Origin: Galdieria partita
Taxonomy: Eukaryota > Rhodophyta > Bangiophyceae > Galdieriales > Galdieriaceae
Assembly: GCA_025991245.1 (NCBI GenBank)
Contig: BQMJ01000050.1
Coordinates: 62,001-126,000, forward strand
Reading direction: 5' to 3'
Length of the DNA stretch: 64,000 nucleotides
How positions within the stretch are numbered: the first letter of the stretch is position 1; every line of letters starts with the position of its first letter. The notes under the pieces were generated by a model. That model saw only the letters and a program-made list of their open reading frames with translations. It was not told the origin of the DNA and ran no database searches. Positions 32,788 through 42,811 of the stretch are shown piece after piece. A program made the position numbers and the translations under genes.

Positions 32788-33486
32788 TCATGGGAAAGAT
32801 GGCTGTGCTACGTAAATGTGACTAGGGTCACTGGGATCTATGAATGCGGAAAAACGTTCTTGTACTTGTCGATAGATGTCATGGTTGACTCGCGCTTCTC
32901 TTTGATGGGACTGTTGTCTATGAAGCGATAATAAAGTGAAAAAAATAGGTAAAAACACCCCAACTCCACCCCGATAAAAGAACAACTTGCAACGAATTAT
33001 TCCTGAAAAAGGTTGACCGTCAAACTGTAGACACAAAACAACGTTAACAAGCAAGAGTTGTATGACTAGAGAGACTCACGGGTTGCACATCACAAGTAAG
33101 ATTATTGGCAGCTAATATAGGCTGAAACAACAACTCTTGAGCTATATCACAAAAAAAAGGATGAAGAACGCAATACCTGATGAAACTGCTCGTTCCATAT
33201 ACCATAAAGAGGAGCCTCAAAGGATTCCATAGCAGCTTGTCCGACTCCCTCCCGCTTGTCCATAAACACCAACCGTTGAGTGGTCAATACCAACACACCT
33301 TCACTCCAAACTCGGTTGCACCTGAGAAAGTCGAAAACTTCAAGTAGCAAGTGTAAAGATAATCGCTTACCTTTCGTTCTTTATTTCACAACCTACTCCC
33401 TTTCTCGATAATATAAAGAGTTCATTTTCATAAGGCAAAGGAAACCATTCCTCCTGTACACGTATGAGAGGCACATTGCATGCCAT
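32788..33486 (-). CDS. WBP2-like GRAM-domain protein
   Basis: Four exons (33371-33486, 33177-33321, 33080-33121, 32788-33024) sum to 540 nt, giving 179 residues. The GRAM-type fold is seen in EGVLVLTTQRLVFMDK, AAMESFEAPLYGIWNEQFHQ and PILAANNLTCDVQP, matching the WBP2/UPF0664 order of a lipid-binding GRAM domain. The C-terminus has a hydrophobic VGVFLPIFFTLLSL and then a basic helix. Animal WBP2 binds WW-domain proteins through PPxY motifs, which are absent here, so the role is open. Introns are 49 to 55 nt. Confidence 0.75.
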
Positions 33487-33672
33487 ACGATCTACAAAAT
33501 GATCAAGTTGTAGGGTTGCACTATGCGCTACTCAAAGAATGGAAACATCAACTATTCTTCACTCTCCACATACATTTCAATATATATCATCATAAGAAAA
33601 GGAAATCAATTCCGCTTTTTATTCTCTGCCTTACTCCAACAACATTCGAGCATACGAAACGAGTTCAAAGAC

Positions 33673-34534
33673 TCAATCTATTTTGGGTGCCAAATAATAT
33701 CGCAAGTATCCCATCTGCTCACCAAACTTAAACTCCACTTGTAAAGGAAAGTCTTTGCTAAGTGAAAGCGTAACGGTATCACTCAAAGGGGCTGCTTTGG
33801 CAAAGTTATTGAGATAACGTATAGAAAAAATCATATCGACAGGCTCCTCAAGAGAAATTTTAACAACTTCTGTAGGCTTATCAACCACAGAAGAAGGATG
33901 AAGACAGACACTTCCCTTGCCAATATCACCATCCACTTGGAACTTGACACTTTCCTTGGAGACAGATATTCTTACTGTATCACCCATCAATCCTAGATCA
34001 GAACAAATACGCCTATACTCTGAAGAAGGCATTTCAACTACTGCACTGTACTTTGTGTCAGGAATACCCAAATGTTCCGAATCTATATCCATCAGTTTCA
34101 ACTCAAACTCGGAAAGACGGTCTTGACTTTGGCTTTCAAAGACAAACTCTGCTTTGTCTCCCTTTTCATCTGCCCTTAGAGTAATACTGTCATCGTTACC
34201 TGCACACTTCAATATCTTGGTTAAGGACGCCAGGTTGATACCCAGAGAGACTGCTCGTTGACACTGGAACATTTCGAATCCCTGTGCATGAAGAACCATG
34301 GAAACCAAAGAGACGTGGGAAGAGTCCATTGCCTTAAAGCCCCCATTAAAAAGAACCTTTTGAAAACATGACTCGATGTACCTGTAGCGATAAACCTTCT
34401 GCTGAACAATCAAAGTTTGCATCAGTAACCAAGTCCTTTATAGCTTCCAAGATCTTTTTTATGAGACTGGCTTGAGTCAAACGGGCTTCAAACTGGAAAG
34501 AACTTGACGAATTTTGTTCCTCCTTGGAAACCAT
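33673..34534 (-). CDS. PCNA: Proliferating cell nuclear antigen (sliding clamp)
   Basis: Two exons (34382-34534 and 33673-34332, intron 49 nt) give 270 residues. Conserved blocks are [24 protein letters not shown] joined to [10 protein letters not shown], then [18 protein letters not shown] (domain 1) and [13 protein letters not shown]; the C-terminus reads [10 protein letters not shown], the site that docks partner peptides. PCNA forms a homotrimeric ring for DNA polymerase delta, ligase I and CDT1 destruction. An 11-nt motif 83 nt upstream is shared exactly with the cyclin gene of this window. Confidence 0.97.
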
Positions 34535-35045
34535 CGAACCTCACAATCACTACACAATCCCAAAAACAGGTCCGAATCCAAAACGAGTTCAAGTGCTTTC
34601 ATTTCCCTCCACTTTCAAAATGGCGGGCTGCCTACATGCATGAAGATGGAATTTCTCTTGCTAGTCAAAGAAATCGATGCATTCCTAATCATGCTGTGCA
34701 GACTTGTGTAGTCCATCATTCATATACAAGTGAAAAGAGATTGCGTTGAGAAATATTCAAATATATGTGTATATAAAATAAATAGAAATAGATGGTCTTG
34801 CTGTTTCAACGCCCGTTGATTCATTTTGTCTATATAGCCTTTGCAAGATGTATGCAGTTTGCAAAAGCTACGAAAGAATGGTACAAGTGAAGACCACCCA
34901 TGTTCCAATAGGAACGTCGAGAATAGGATCTGATTGGCTCATTCAATTTTGGTGGTGTGATTGGCCATGAAAGAAGAGTTGTACAGTCCACTTTCCTAAG
35001 ACCATGGCTATTGTGATCAAGTAATCCATTGTTTCGTTTATTGAG
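34535..35045. other. Divergent promoter region of PCNA and multi-BRCT gene
   Basis: About 510 nt. Besides the shared 11-mer, two ATTGGC/ATTGGCC CCAAT-type boxes occur near 34932 and 34960 before the BRCT gene. No ORF of note was found. Confidence 0.5.
34617..34627. promoter_or_regulatory. AAAATGGCGGG motif upstream of PCNA
   Basis: AAAATGGCGGG on the plus strand reads CCCGCCATTTT in the gene's sense and contains the CCCGCC core of plant-type E2F sites. The same 11-mer occurs upstream of the cyclin at 54860. Confidence 0.45.
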
Positions 35046-37034
35046 ATGAATGGAAATAAGAGAGATAGAATATTACAAAACTGGAAACTGTGTTCCTCAG
35101 GGGTTCCCGCAGAACAGGTAGAAAGATTGAAAACTATTGCCTGTTCGTTGGGAGCTACTTGGGTGGAGTTTGATTCCAGCGTTTCCTTGTTGTTATGCAC
35201 CAAAGTTGGATCTAAAAAGACTCGAGCTGCACAACAATTGGATATCCCTTTAGTACATCCAGATTGGTTATTGTCTTTTGATGAGCTTGAGAAGCCGTTG
35301 GAGGTCTTGTCTGATTTTCGCCTTAAACCCTTACAGGGCATATTTATCAGTGTGACAGGATTATCTTTGGAGACTAGGAGAAAAGTGGAACAAGTCTGTA
35401 TTGCTTTAGGAGCAGCTTACTCTGGTGACCTCTCGAAGACTTGTACTCATCTTATAGGAGTAGAACCCAAAGGTATGAAATATGAGTTTGCGTTGAAGTG
35501 TAAGATGCACATTGTTACTATTGAATGGCTGTGGAGTTGTCAAAAGTATGAAAAACTTGTTGACGAGAACCAGTACAAGTTGACAACCCCAACTGTAAAC
35601 AATGCAGTATCTGCTTTGGAGTCGACAGTGAATGCACCACAGAATAAAAGACCAAGACAGACTTCAGCAAAGGAAGAAGAGGAATCATCTCCATTTCTTT
35701 GTGCAACGACATCCTTGATTCTTCTCTCTTGCCGTATTTATTTGTTCTGTTGTACAGAAGAAGAGTTCAAATCTGGTAGCCATTTATTACATATGACTGG
35801 AGCCACTCGAAGTACTCGTTTGTTTTCTCCTTTGACTCATATTGTATTTGGTTCGGATCGACATGTTTCTGATTTGTATCGTTATCGTGAGCTGATTATA
35901 TCCCATTTTCATTCCCATGTGCGTTTTGTGACCTTTGAGTGGCTCCGCAGTTGTGTGAAGAATAGTCAACTTTTAAATGATGGCCCTTTTCGAGTATCTT
36001 TAGATGATCTATATCCTATGGAAACATTTTCTTATCATGGAGATGGTAGTTTGCTACCTGAAGAAAGCAGCAAGGCATCGTTGGCGAATAGTAATAAGAC
36101 AAAAACTGTGCAACAACAGCAGTTATCTAGTTGTACATTCCGTGGTCTTCGTTTCCGTTTTCATTCTTCCATGCTAAGCATCGAAGGATTAGAACAGGAG
36201 CTTGCCAACGAAATTCAGCTGGCACAGGGTGTTTTAGTACAGGATAATGGAGTTCCAACTCATTTGATTGTTTGTCATGGCGCCATGGATACCTTTCCTG
36301 ATAAGATTTGTATTATTACCAGTTATTGGATCAAAGCTTGTTTACGTTTCCGCCGTTTGCTATCTCCCAATAGTAGTGTTTTATTTCGACCATTGCAATG
36401 GAGATTGCCCTTGGAGACTATGATTCCTTGTAAAATAACTTTGTCCGGATTCCACAATAATTTGGAAGAAGATTGTACCAAGATTGATTATAATCGCGAG
36501 TATATAAAGGAAATCATTCATTTGGTTGGAGCAACGTATTTAGAACGACTATCGAGACGACACACAACTCATTTGATTGTTGAATTGGCGAATAGTGAGA
36601 AATACCAAATGGCGTTGAAGTGGGGAATTCCAGTCGTTCAGTTGGAGTGGCTGTTTGCTTGTTTTCAAAGTGGAACTAGAGTTCCTGTTGATCGTTATCG
36701 ATTCACAGAGAAAACGGTGATTCCCATTTCATTAGAAAATATGGATGTACAAAACAAGGCATTGAGTGAAGATATGAACGCTGATAGTTCTTCCTCCATG
36801 AATGACAGTCTTGTTCATACAAAATGTAGAGAATCTCAAGTTCTTGGAGAGAAAGTGCTCAATAAATATCACAATGAGAGTCAAAAGGCCATTCATATGA
36901 ACCAAAATGAATGGATGTCGAGAAAAAGGCCTTGGAGTGATGAAGATAAATGGGATGCTACAGAAGGATTGTCTCAAGTGGTGGTTTTTGAAGATAAAGA
37001 TTGTCTTCCTTATGTAGGTAAAGGGAAAAGTTGA
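35046..37034 (+). CDS. Multi-BRCT protein, TopBP1/Dpb11/Rad4-like
   Basis: One exon encodes 662 residues with about five BRCT domains. The first pair spans 10-80 (LGATWVEFDSSVSLLLC, VHPDWLLSFDEL) and 95-175 (IFISVTGLSLETRRKVEQ, LGAAYSGDLSKTCTHLI, IVTIEWLWSC). Others lie near 215-315 (THIVFGSD, VTFEWLRSCV), 360-435 (THLIVCHGA) and 455-560 (HLVGATYLERLSRRHTTHLIV, VVQLEWLFAC). The tail of 95 residues is polar. Tandem BRCT proteins of this kind bind phosphorylated Sld3/treslin and checkpoint proteins at replication initiation. The orthology is by architecture. It is divergent from PCNA. Confidence 0.8.
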   Translation: MNGNKRDRILQNWKLCSSGVPAEQVERLKTIACSLGATWVEFDSSVSLLLCTKVGSKKTRAAQQLDIPLVHPDWLLSFDELEKPLEVLSDFRLKPLQGIFISVTGLSLETRRKVEQVCIALGAAYSGDLSKTCTHLIGVEPKGMKYEFALKCKMHIVTIEWLWSCQKYEKLVDENQYKLTTPTVNNAVSALESTVNAPQNKRPRQTSAKEEEESSPFLCATTSLILLSCRIYLFCCTEEEFKSGSHLLHMTGATRSTRLFSPLTHIVFGSDRHVSDLYRYRELIISHFHSHVRFVTFEWLRSCVKNSQLLNDGPFRVSLDDLYPMETFSYHGDGSLLPEESSKASLANSNKTKTVQQQQLSSCTFRGLRFRFHSSMLSIEGLEQELANEIQLAQGVLVQDNGVPTHLIVCHGAMDTFPDKICIITSYWIKACLRFRRLLSPNSSVLFRPLQWRLPLETMIPCKITLSGFHNNLEEDCTKIDYNREYIKEIIHLVGATYLERLSRRHTTHLIVELANSEKYQMALKWGIPVVQLEWLFACFQSGTRVPVDRYRFTEKTVIPISLENMDVQNKALSEDMNADSSSSMNDSLVHTKCRESQVLGEKVLNKYHNESQKAIHMNQNEWMSRKRPWSDEDKWDATEGLSQVVVFEDKDCLPYVGKGKS

Positions 37035-37259
37035 AAACCTGATGAATTCACGAGTAGAAAGAAGTAACTGTCTAGTTGTGTAGTAATTGTCGACAGCTGT
37101 GAAAGAATGAACGACCCATTTTGTATAATCATTATTTTGGAACCAAGATAGATACATAAAGTTGTAAGTCTTACTGTGAGATGGAAGAACTTTATCCTTG
37201 TGCAATATCATCAAACCCGTGAAACTCGACCCTACACAATCCAAATTGTCCTATTGTGA

Positions 37260-38642
37260 ATGCCAAGTCTGTCGGACTTGTCAGACAAACAACTAGATGC
37301 TAAACTTTTCCAGGCACTCAAAAAGAGGGAAGACAGTAAATTGTTCCATTACTCCTTGTTTTGCAGAGAAGAAATGTCAAAAATCTGCTTTTTTGGAGAT
37401 CGTTGGGGAGATTCTTCACAAACATACTTTGTTCAAGTGTTTCACGATGCAGAGGAGGGGACTTTTGAAGCTGTCGATGCTGTGGATTGGAACCAAGTGT
37501 TGCAAAAAGTAGATGCAAAGAGGCATCCAAGTAGAATACACCTTCGGCACTTTGAAGATTGTGTTGCAGAAGAGTTTGCAAAGGCAGACTTGAAACGTGG
37601 AGTTTGTCGTTTGTTCATACAGCATCACAACTACTCTTTCATACAGAAGCAAGCCCAAGTATTGTGGAGATTGTTTAGAATACGTCTTGATAAAAGTTCT
37701 TGTTCGACTGGCCGAAGCTTTGAAGGAAAACCCAGTGTTCAGTCCTTTGAGGAAATGTACAATAAGTTTGTGTTGGATGTCGTAGGAGAACTTTTTGGAT
37801 CTCTCGTTTTGAAAAAGGCCTGCTTATTGACCCATCTTTGGATAGTCAACGAAGTTTTATTGGGAATTGGGGAAGAACTGGAAGTAACTCGAAAGAAATA
37901 TGGGGAATTCAGACAACAGTTAAAACGATGTCAAGCAATATATATGTTTGATAGAGAAAAGCGTATTCATCCTACCGGAGGAAGGCGTTGTATGCAAAGA
38001 GAGTTTTCCCGAATTCATGTATATGGACGGTACATTCCTGATGGAACAAGTGGTAGGAGAAGAGGAACGGGTCGCTATGTAGTACGAGGATATCTAGTAG
38101 AAGAGGCTTGGATGAAAGACTTTTGTGAAATTTTAAGAAATGATTTTGGTATTATTGTTCATCTTTCTACGGAAGACAAGTTGGACCACCGTGATCATAA
38201 TCAAGTAATCAGTTTTCCTTCCTGTAGAACTCGTGCTATGTCGCATTGGAGTGAATTCCATTCGGAATTGGAAAAGTATGGAGATAAGCTGGATATGTAT
38301 CTTGAAAGTCGATTTGGGTTAGATTGGAAGTCGTTCTTTCGTCAGGTACGTCAAAGAGTACATATACGTTGGTTGACAAATTGTGAAGAAGAAGAAAGGG
38401 AACGACTGGCTTGCATTGCACAGGAATATCTGTTCTGGAAGAAGTTACAAAAGGAAATAGTGGATAAGTATTTATATTTGGAAAATTGTGGTTCTTTGCA
38501 ACAGATTGGAAGTCTCCGTGCTTTCCAACATTGTGAATATTTATTATATACTGCTGAGTTGCCAACCGAAGTGCAAGAACGAATGGAAAGTATTCGACGA
38601 AAAAGAAATCAACTATACAAGTTTTCACTTTCAAACACTTAA
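37260..38642 (+). CDS. Unknown protein of 460 residues
   Basis: One exon, good ATG, no recognised family. The protein is basic and rich in aromatic residues. An N-terminal part (30-150) looks mixed alpha/beta; VLDVVGELFGSLVLKKACLL is a hydrophobic helix; HVYGRYIPDGTSGRRRGTGRY is a glycine/arginine-rich loop; residues 330-455 are helical and charged (CEEEERERLACIAQEYLFWKK). Without a signal peptide or transit peptide it is probably nuclear or cytosolic. Its TAA stop interlocks with the stop of the convergent gene. Confidence 0.75.
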   Translation: MPSLSDLSDKQLDAKLFQALKKREDSKLFHYSLFCREEMSKICFFGDRWGDSSQTYFVQVFHDAEEGTFEAVDAVDWNQVLQKVDAKRHPSRIHLRHFEDCVAEEFAKADLKRGVCRLFIQHHNYSFIQKQAQVLWRLFRIRLDKSSCSTGRSFEGKPSVQSFEEMYNKFVLDVVGELFGSLVLKKACLLTHLWIVNEVLLGIGEELEVTRKKYGEFRQQLKRCQAIYMFDREKRIHPTGGRRCMQREFSRIHVYGRYIPDGTSGRRRGTGRYVVRGYLVEEAWMKDFCEILRNDFGIIVHLSTEDKLDHRDHNQVISFPSCRTRAMSHWSEFHSELEKYGDKLDMYLESRFGLDWKSFFRQVRQRVHIRWLTNCEEEERERLACIAQEYLFWKKLQKEIVDKYLYLENCGSLQQIGSLRAFQHCEYLLYTAELPTEVQERMESIRRKRNQLYKFSLSNT

Positions 38643-39730
38643 ATACGAACAACGGAAATGAAATGAATGGAATTGGGAAATCGATGCCAGAATAGCTGCA
38701 AATAGCCAATGTTGTCTAGACTGTATTCCAAACCAACATTTCCAAGACAGAACATTCCAAGGAAGCACGTAATAATATAAGATGGGTTGATGGGTGGTTG
38801 TTTTCCACACGATTCCTGAAGTCTTTGAAAGATAGTATGGTAGTTTTTCAAATATTTCTGAAATTTCGTTTGTGTTCTTGGATGAAAAAAATGAGAAGAA
38901 CATAGTTTGATTTCATAAAGACCTACCTGATAACTTGAAGTTGATAGTATAGCTTGTTGCAACTGTTCCATTGTCATTCCGAGGTCACGAAATCCTCCCT
39001 TGAGAGAACATTGAGTATTCCACTGAGTCTTAAGTATATGGAGAGCAACATTATATAGCTCCACCAACATTCGATTGGATGAATTATTAGGAATGCATTC
39101 TATACTTGCTATCATGATGAAATCTTCCTTACAAGTGACTGGGTAAATACTGGTGGTGCTTATATTAGGATGACAAAAGTATTCTATGCCACTCGTCAAC
39201 TTTCCACATTCACTATATATATCACCAAATGAATAACTTGTTGAGGAAAGAACCAGACAAAATAGAATGAATGCCATGAAGGTACGCAAAATGGCTGCAA
39301 TATTTTGGAGAATATGCCACATCCAACCTCGTTGGGTTGGCATTTGAAACGATAGCTTTCTTGCTACTTTTGAGCATTTCGATGGTTCCTCGCTTTTATA
39401 CAAGGATTGGATCTTGAAAAGGAATCTTGAAAGATATTGCCATAAATTTGTTTTCCTTTTCATGGTTTTTCTTAAAATCACTAGTTCACTTGTTTCACTA
39501 TCCAATTTTGTTGTATTTTTCGATAATTCATTTGTATTCATTTCTGAGGAAGAAATACGAGTATTGTACTCTGAATTACTTGAGAACATAGGAATAGATG
39601 CAGGACTCGGAGTAAAACGGTATTCATCTCGAATTCTAATATTGCTATTCAACCTCTTGAAAAGACGAATATCCTCTGGTGTCACAAAATGATAGTGACC
39701 TTTCTTCTTCTTGACAGGCGAAGTCATCAT
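38639..39730 (-). CDS. Two-helix membrane protein of unknown function
   Basis: One exon encodes 363 residues from the ATG at 39730. A basic nucleoplasm- or cytosol-like head of about 150 residues (PVKKKKGHYHF) is followed by a membrane helix (ILRTFMAFILFCLVLSST), a lumenal-type domain of about 150 residues with several Cys (CGKLTSG, FCHPN, TCKEDF, ECIPN) and a second helix (YIITCFLGMFCLGNVGL). The order of basic head, helix, Cys-containing domain and helix recalls MAN1/Src1 inner nuclear membrane proteins, but no LEM motif was found, so this is only a suggestion. Confidence 0.7.
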   Translation of the reverse strand: MMTSPVKKKKGHYHFVTPEDIRLFKRLNSNIRIRDEYRFTPSPASIPMFSSNSEYNTRISSSEMNTNELSKNTTKLDSETSELVILRKTMKRKTNLWQYLSRFLFKIQSLYKSEEPSKCSKVARKLSFQMPTQRGWMWHILQNIAAILRTFMAFILFCLVLSSTSYSFGDIYSECGKLTSGIEYFCHPNISTTSIYPVTCKEDFIMIASIECIPNNSSNRMLVELYNVALHILKTQWNTQCSLKGGFRDLGMTMEQLQQAILSTSSYQVGLYEIKLCSSHFFHPRTQTKFQKYLKNYHTIFQRLQESCGKQPPINPSYIITCFLGMFCLGNVGLEYSLDNIGYLQLFWHRFPNSIHFISVVRI

Positions 39731-39793
39731 CTTCACAAGGAAACTCAGAAATGGACCAAAGAAGGAATGAGTTGTTCCACGTCATTCAATTTC

Positions 39794-39801
39794 ATGGCGG
39801 G
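39794..39801. promoter_or_regulatory. ATGGCGGG motif upstream of two-helix membrane protein
   Basis: ATGGCGGG followed by AA resembles the PCNA and cyclin upstream motifs and lies 64 nt from the minus-strand start, inside the divergent region shared with the HMA1-like gene. Confidence 0.3.
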
Positions 39802-40015
39802 AATGTCTGTCGATGAGGGAATCACATGAAAGCCTTGAACCACATGATAGTATTCAATGTTGTCAGGTTTGTATTCATCATGGAAACAAAACGAATATTA
39901 TTTTCAAATGTTTCATTATGGATTTCTTGCTTGAAAACATTCATATGGTTATCACTGCAACATCCATTAGTCCATTCCAAAATCTTCACACTCCATCCAT
40001 TCACTCATTTGGTTG

Positions 40016-42715
40016 ATGGCTTTGATGGATCGGAACGCCTTGCTTTCTGTTGCCAAGTATAAGCTTTGCAAGTCAAGTCTATTTATTCACTGCAACTCAA
40101 AAGTATTCTTTTTGCCTGTGAGTAGGAACAACTTCAGTGTAGCGCTAAGTTTTACTGTCCACTCTGCTTTATGCCAAAGTTTGCACTCGAGAAGGCGAGT
40201 GTTGATTACTTGTTGGAAACCAGCTCAGTTTCGGCGAAAAACTAACTTGGTTGCACATTCTCAAAAGGATACCTGTCGTCATGGACCGCTACACGGTTTG
40301 AACTTTTCTCAAGAAGAAAAGAGTTCAACGCAAAGCATTCTTTGGGATGAAAAGTTGTTGCATTGTGAAGGAACCATATGCGGTAGTAGTGGGAACAGAA
40401 GCGACTCTTTCATAAAATATTTTTTGTATCGGTTTTTTTCAAAGAATGTCGCTGACAAGTTGGAAACTTTGCGAATTTCTTTAGAAAGCGATATACGCGT
40501 GCCGGTATTTGCAGCTTGTTTATTCGTTACAGCTTTGATGGGAAGATACATCTTTCGTATTCATAAGTCTTTTGTGAAAGTTCTGCTTGGTTCGTGTTTT
40601 ATTATTTGCGGACTCCCTGCGTTGGATGATACACTTGCTTCCTTTAAGGCGCGAGATATTAATATCGACGTTTTGATGACTGCAGCGGCATTAGCTTCGT
40701 TGTTTTTAGGCTCCATATTTGAAGGTACCTTGCTAGTTCTTCTCTACACATCGTCACATATAGCAGAAAGAAAGGTACAACAATTTGCGACACGAAGGTT
40801 GGACTCGCTTCGAGATCAAATTCCGCAGACCGCTTTATGTGTTGGAAGCAAGGAGAAGTTATATGACGTAGGTCTTTTCTTTGTAGTGTGAGTAATATAC
40901 TCTAAAGTTGTTAAAGTCACCTTTTGAAGTGAGTGTATCGCAAGTGAAACTTGGAGATTGGATTCTGGTCAGAGCAGGTGAAATAGCTCCTTGTGATGGT
41001 ATTGTAAGGAAAGGGTCAGCCTTTGTGACAAGAGAACATTTGAATGGCGAAACTGTCCCATTCTCTGTTAGTGAAGGAAGTGAAGTACTGTCAGGCAGTC
41101 GAACGCTAGATGGCTCATTAGTATTGGAAGTATCTAGAATGAGTAGTGAATCGACGCTACAGCGCATTCTTCTTCTTGTTGCGGAAGCACAGAAGAGTCG
41201 TCCTCCTATCCAAATCTGGATAGATCGATTCGGTAGTTTGTATTCGAGAGTAGTATTGTTCATATCTTTTTGTATTATAGTTTTTTTGTCTCCTTTAAGT
41301 ACTCTTTGGGGGAAAGGTATCATTGCTTTTTGGGGTGCTGGGGGTTCCCTATCAAGAGGATTAGGGTTTCTAGTAACTACGAGTCCATGTGCATTGGTCA
41401 TAGGTGCTCCAGTAGCCTATCTAAGTTGTTTAAGTGTAGCAGCATCTCGTGGAGTTTTTATAAAGACTGGTGCAAAGGCCATTGAGAATGTTTCAAGTTG
41501 TAGTCATTTCGCATTTGATAAAACGGGCACTTTGACTACTGGGAGAGTTCATCTTGTGCGTATTATCACATATTCTCCATATTGCAGCCAGCCTGAAATT
41601 GTATGGAATGTATCACAAATGTTTCATGATTGGAATACTGAGAGCGATGCACTCAAGTGCTCGTAAGTAGTGATATTGAAAATTGCAACGTTTTTTCTCA
41701 ATACTTTAGTTGTCTTTCCAGTAGTATTTGTCAACATGTAGGACTAGAAGAGGCTCTTACATTAGCTGCATCGTTGGAAAGAGGTACAGTTCATCCATTT
41801 GCCAGAGCTGTTCAAGTAGCAGCTGAGAATGCGAAACTTTCTTTGGTCAGTCCAAATGACTATCAAGCAGTTTCAGGTCTAGGATTATCGGGAACTTTTC
41901 TTAGAACAAAATCATTGGGCAAAGTTTATGGTTCTGAAGAGAGAGTGGAAAGGAAGGTTTGGTTTGGTAGATTGGCATTCATCATGGAGTCTCTTTCTCT
42001 GGAAAGTAGTTGTTTGACTTGGTTAGAGAGCAAGTTGAAGGAAGCCGGTAATGTTGGAGAGTCGGTAGCAGTACTCGCGGATTCCTGTGGAAAAATTGCA
42101 GTATTTTGTTTCGTTGATCAACTAAGACCAGAGACGGCTGAAGCATTATGGAGTTTGCAGAAAGATCAAGCACGAATCACCATTGTAACTGGGGACAGTT
42201 TGGCAGCGACGAATGCTATCATCAGAGAACTACCTTCAATGGAGAACATAGAAGTTGTACATTCTTTGACCCCAAAGTTAAAGCTGGATTGGATTTCTCA
42301 ATATAGCACAGAGGTATTCTAAAACTCAATTGATACGAATAGATTAACTAATTTTGTTGTGAAGAGTGGTTTGGTTATGGTGGGAGATGGAATGAACGAT
42401 GCTCCTGCCTTAGCAGCTGCCACTACAGGTATTGTGTTTGGACTCTCTAGTGCCACTGCTGTACAGGCTGCCGATATTATTCTTGTACAACCTGATTTGA
42501 CGAACGTTGTTTGGTTGTGGAAAAAAGCAAAGTGTACAAAGCGCATTGTAACACAAAATATAATATTTGCATTGGTTTGTATGATAGCTGCTTCTTCTGC
42601 TTCTGTTCTAGGCACTATGCCTCTTTGGCTTGCTGTAACTGTTCATGAAGGAAGTACTATTCTAGTTGGATTGAATGGATTGCGACTATTGAATGATAAC
42701 TTGGATAAGTGGTAA
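40016..42715 (+). CDS. P1B-type heavy-metal ATPase, HMA1-like (SPC motif)
   Basis: Four exons (40016-40867, 40917-41662, 41722-42313, 42365-42715) sum to 2541 nt, giving 846 residues. P-type blocks: HLNGETVPF (actuator), TTSPCALVIGAP in the membrane, FDKTGTLTTG (phosphorylated Asp), VHPFARAV (the HP motif), VTGD and GDGMNDAPAL. The membrane motif is SPC instead of CPC, and the last helix reads HEGSTILVGLNGLRLL; both mark the HMA1/P1B-4 group of plastid envelope pumps. No N-terminal metal-binding domain is seen. The first 150 residues are basic and Ser-rich, fitting a transit peptide. Likely metals are Cu, Zn, Co or Ca. Confidence 0.9.
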
Positions 42716-42811
42716 GAATGTGGAAGAGATTAGTAAAAATGTCATTTGCCCATTTGGATTCCATTTGTCAATGAACATTTATGATTTTGTTGACTATTGT
42801 TCGACATTGGG

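Noticed and set aside
40309-40551. Antisense ORFs within HMA1, and similar ones within MFS, LIG1 and HMGR genes
   Set aside because: All lie opposite strongly conserved coding sequence and show no conserved motif; they are shadows.
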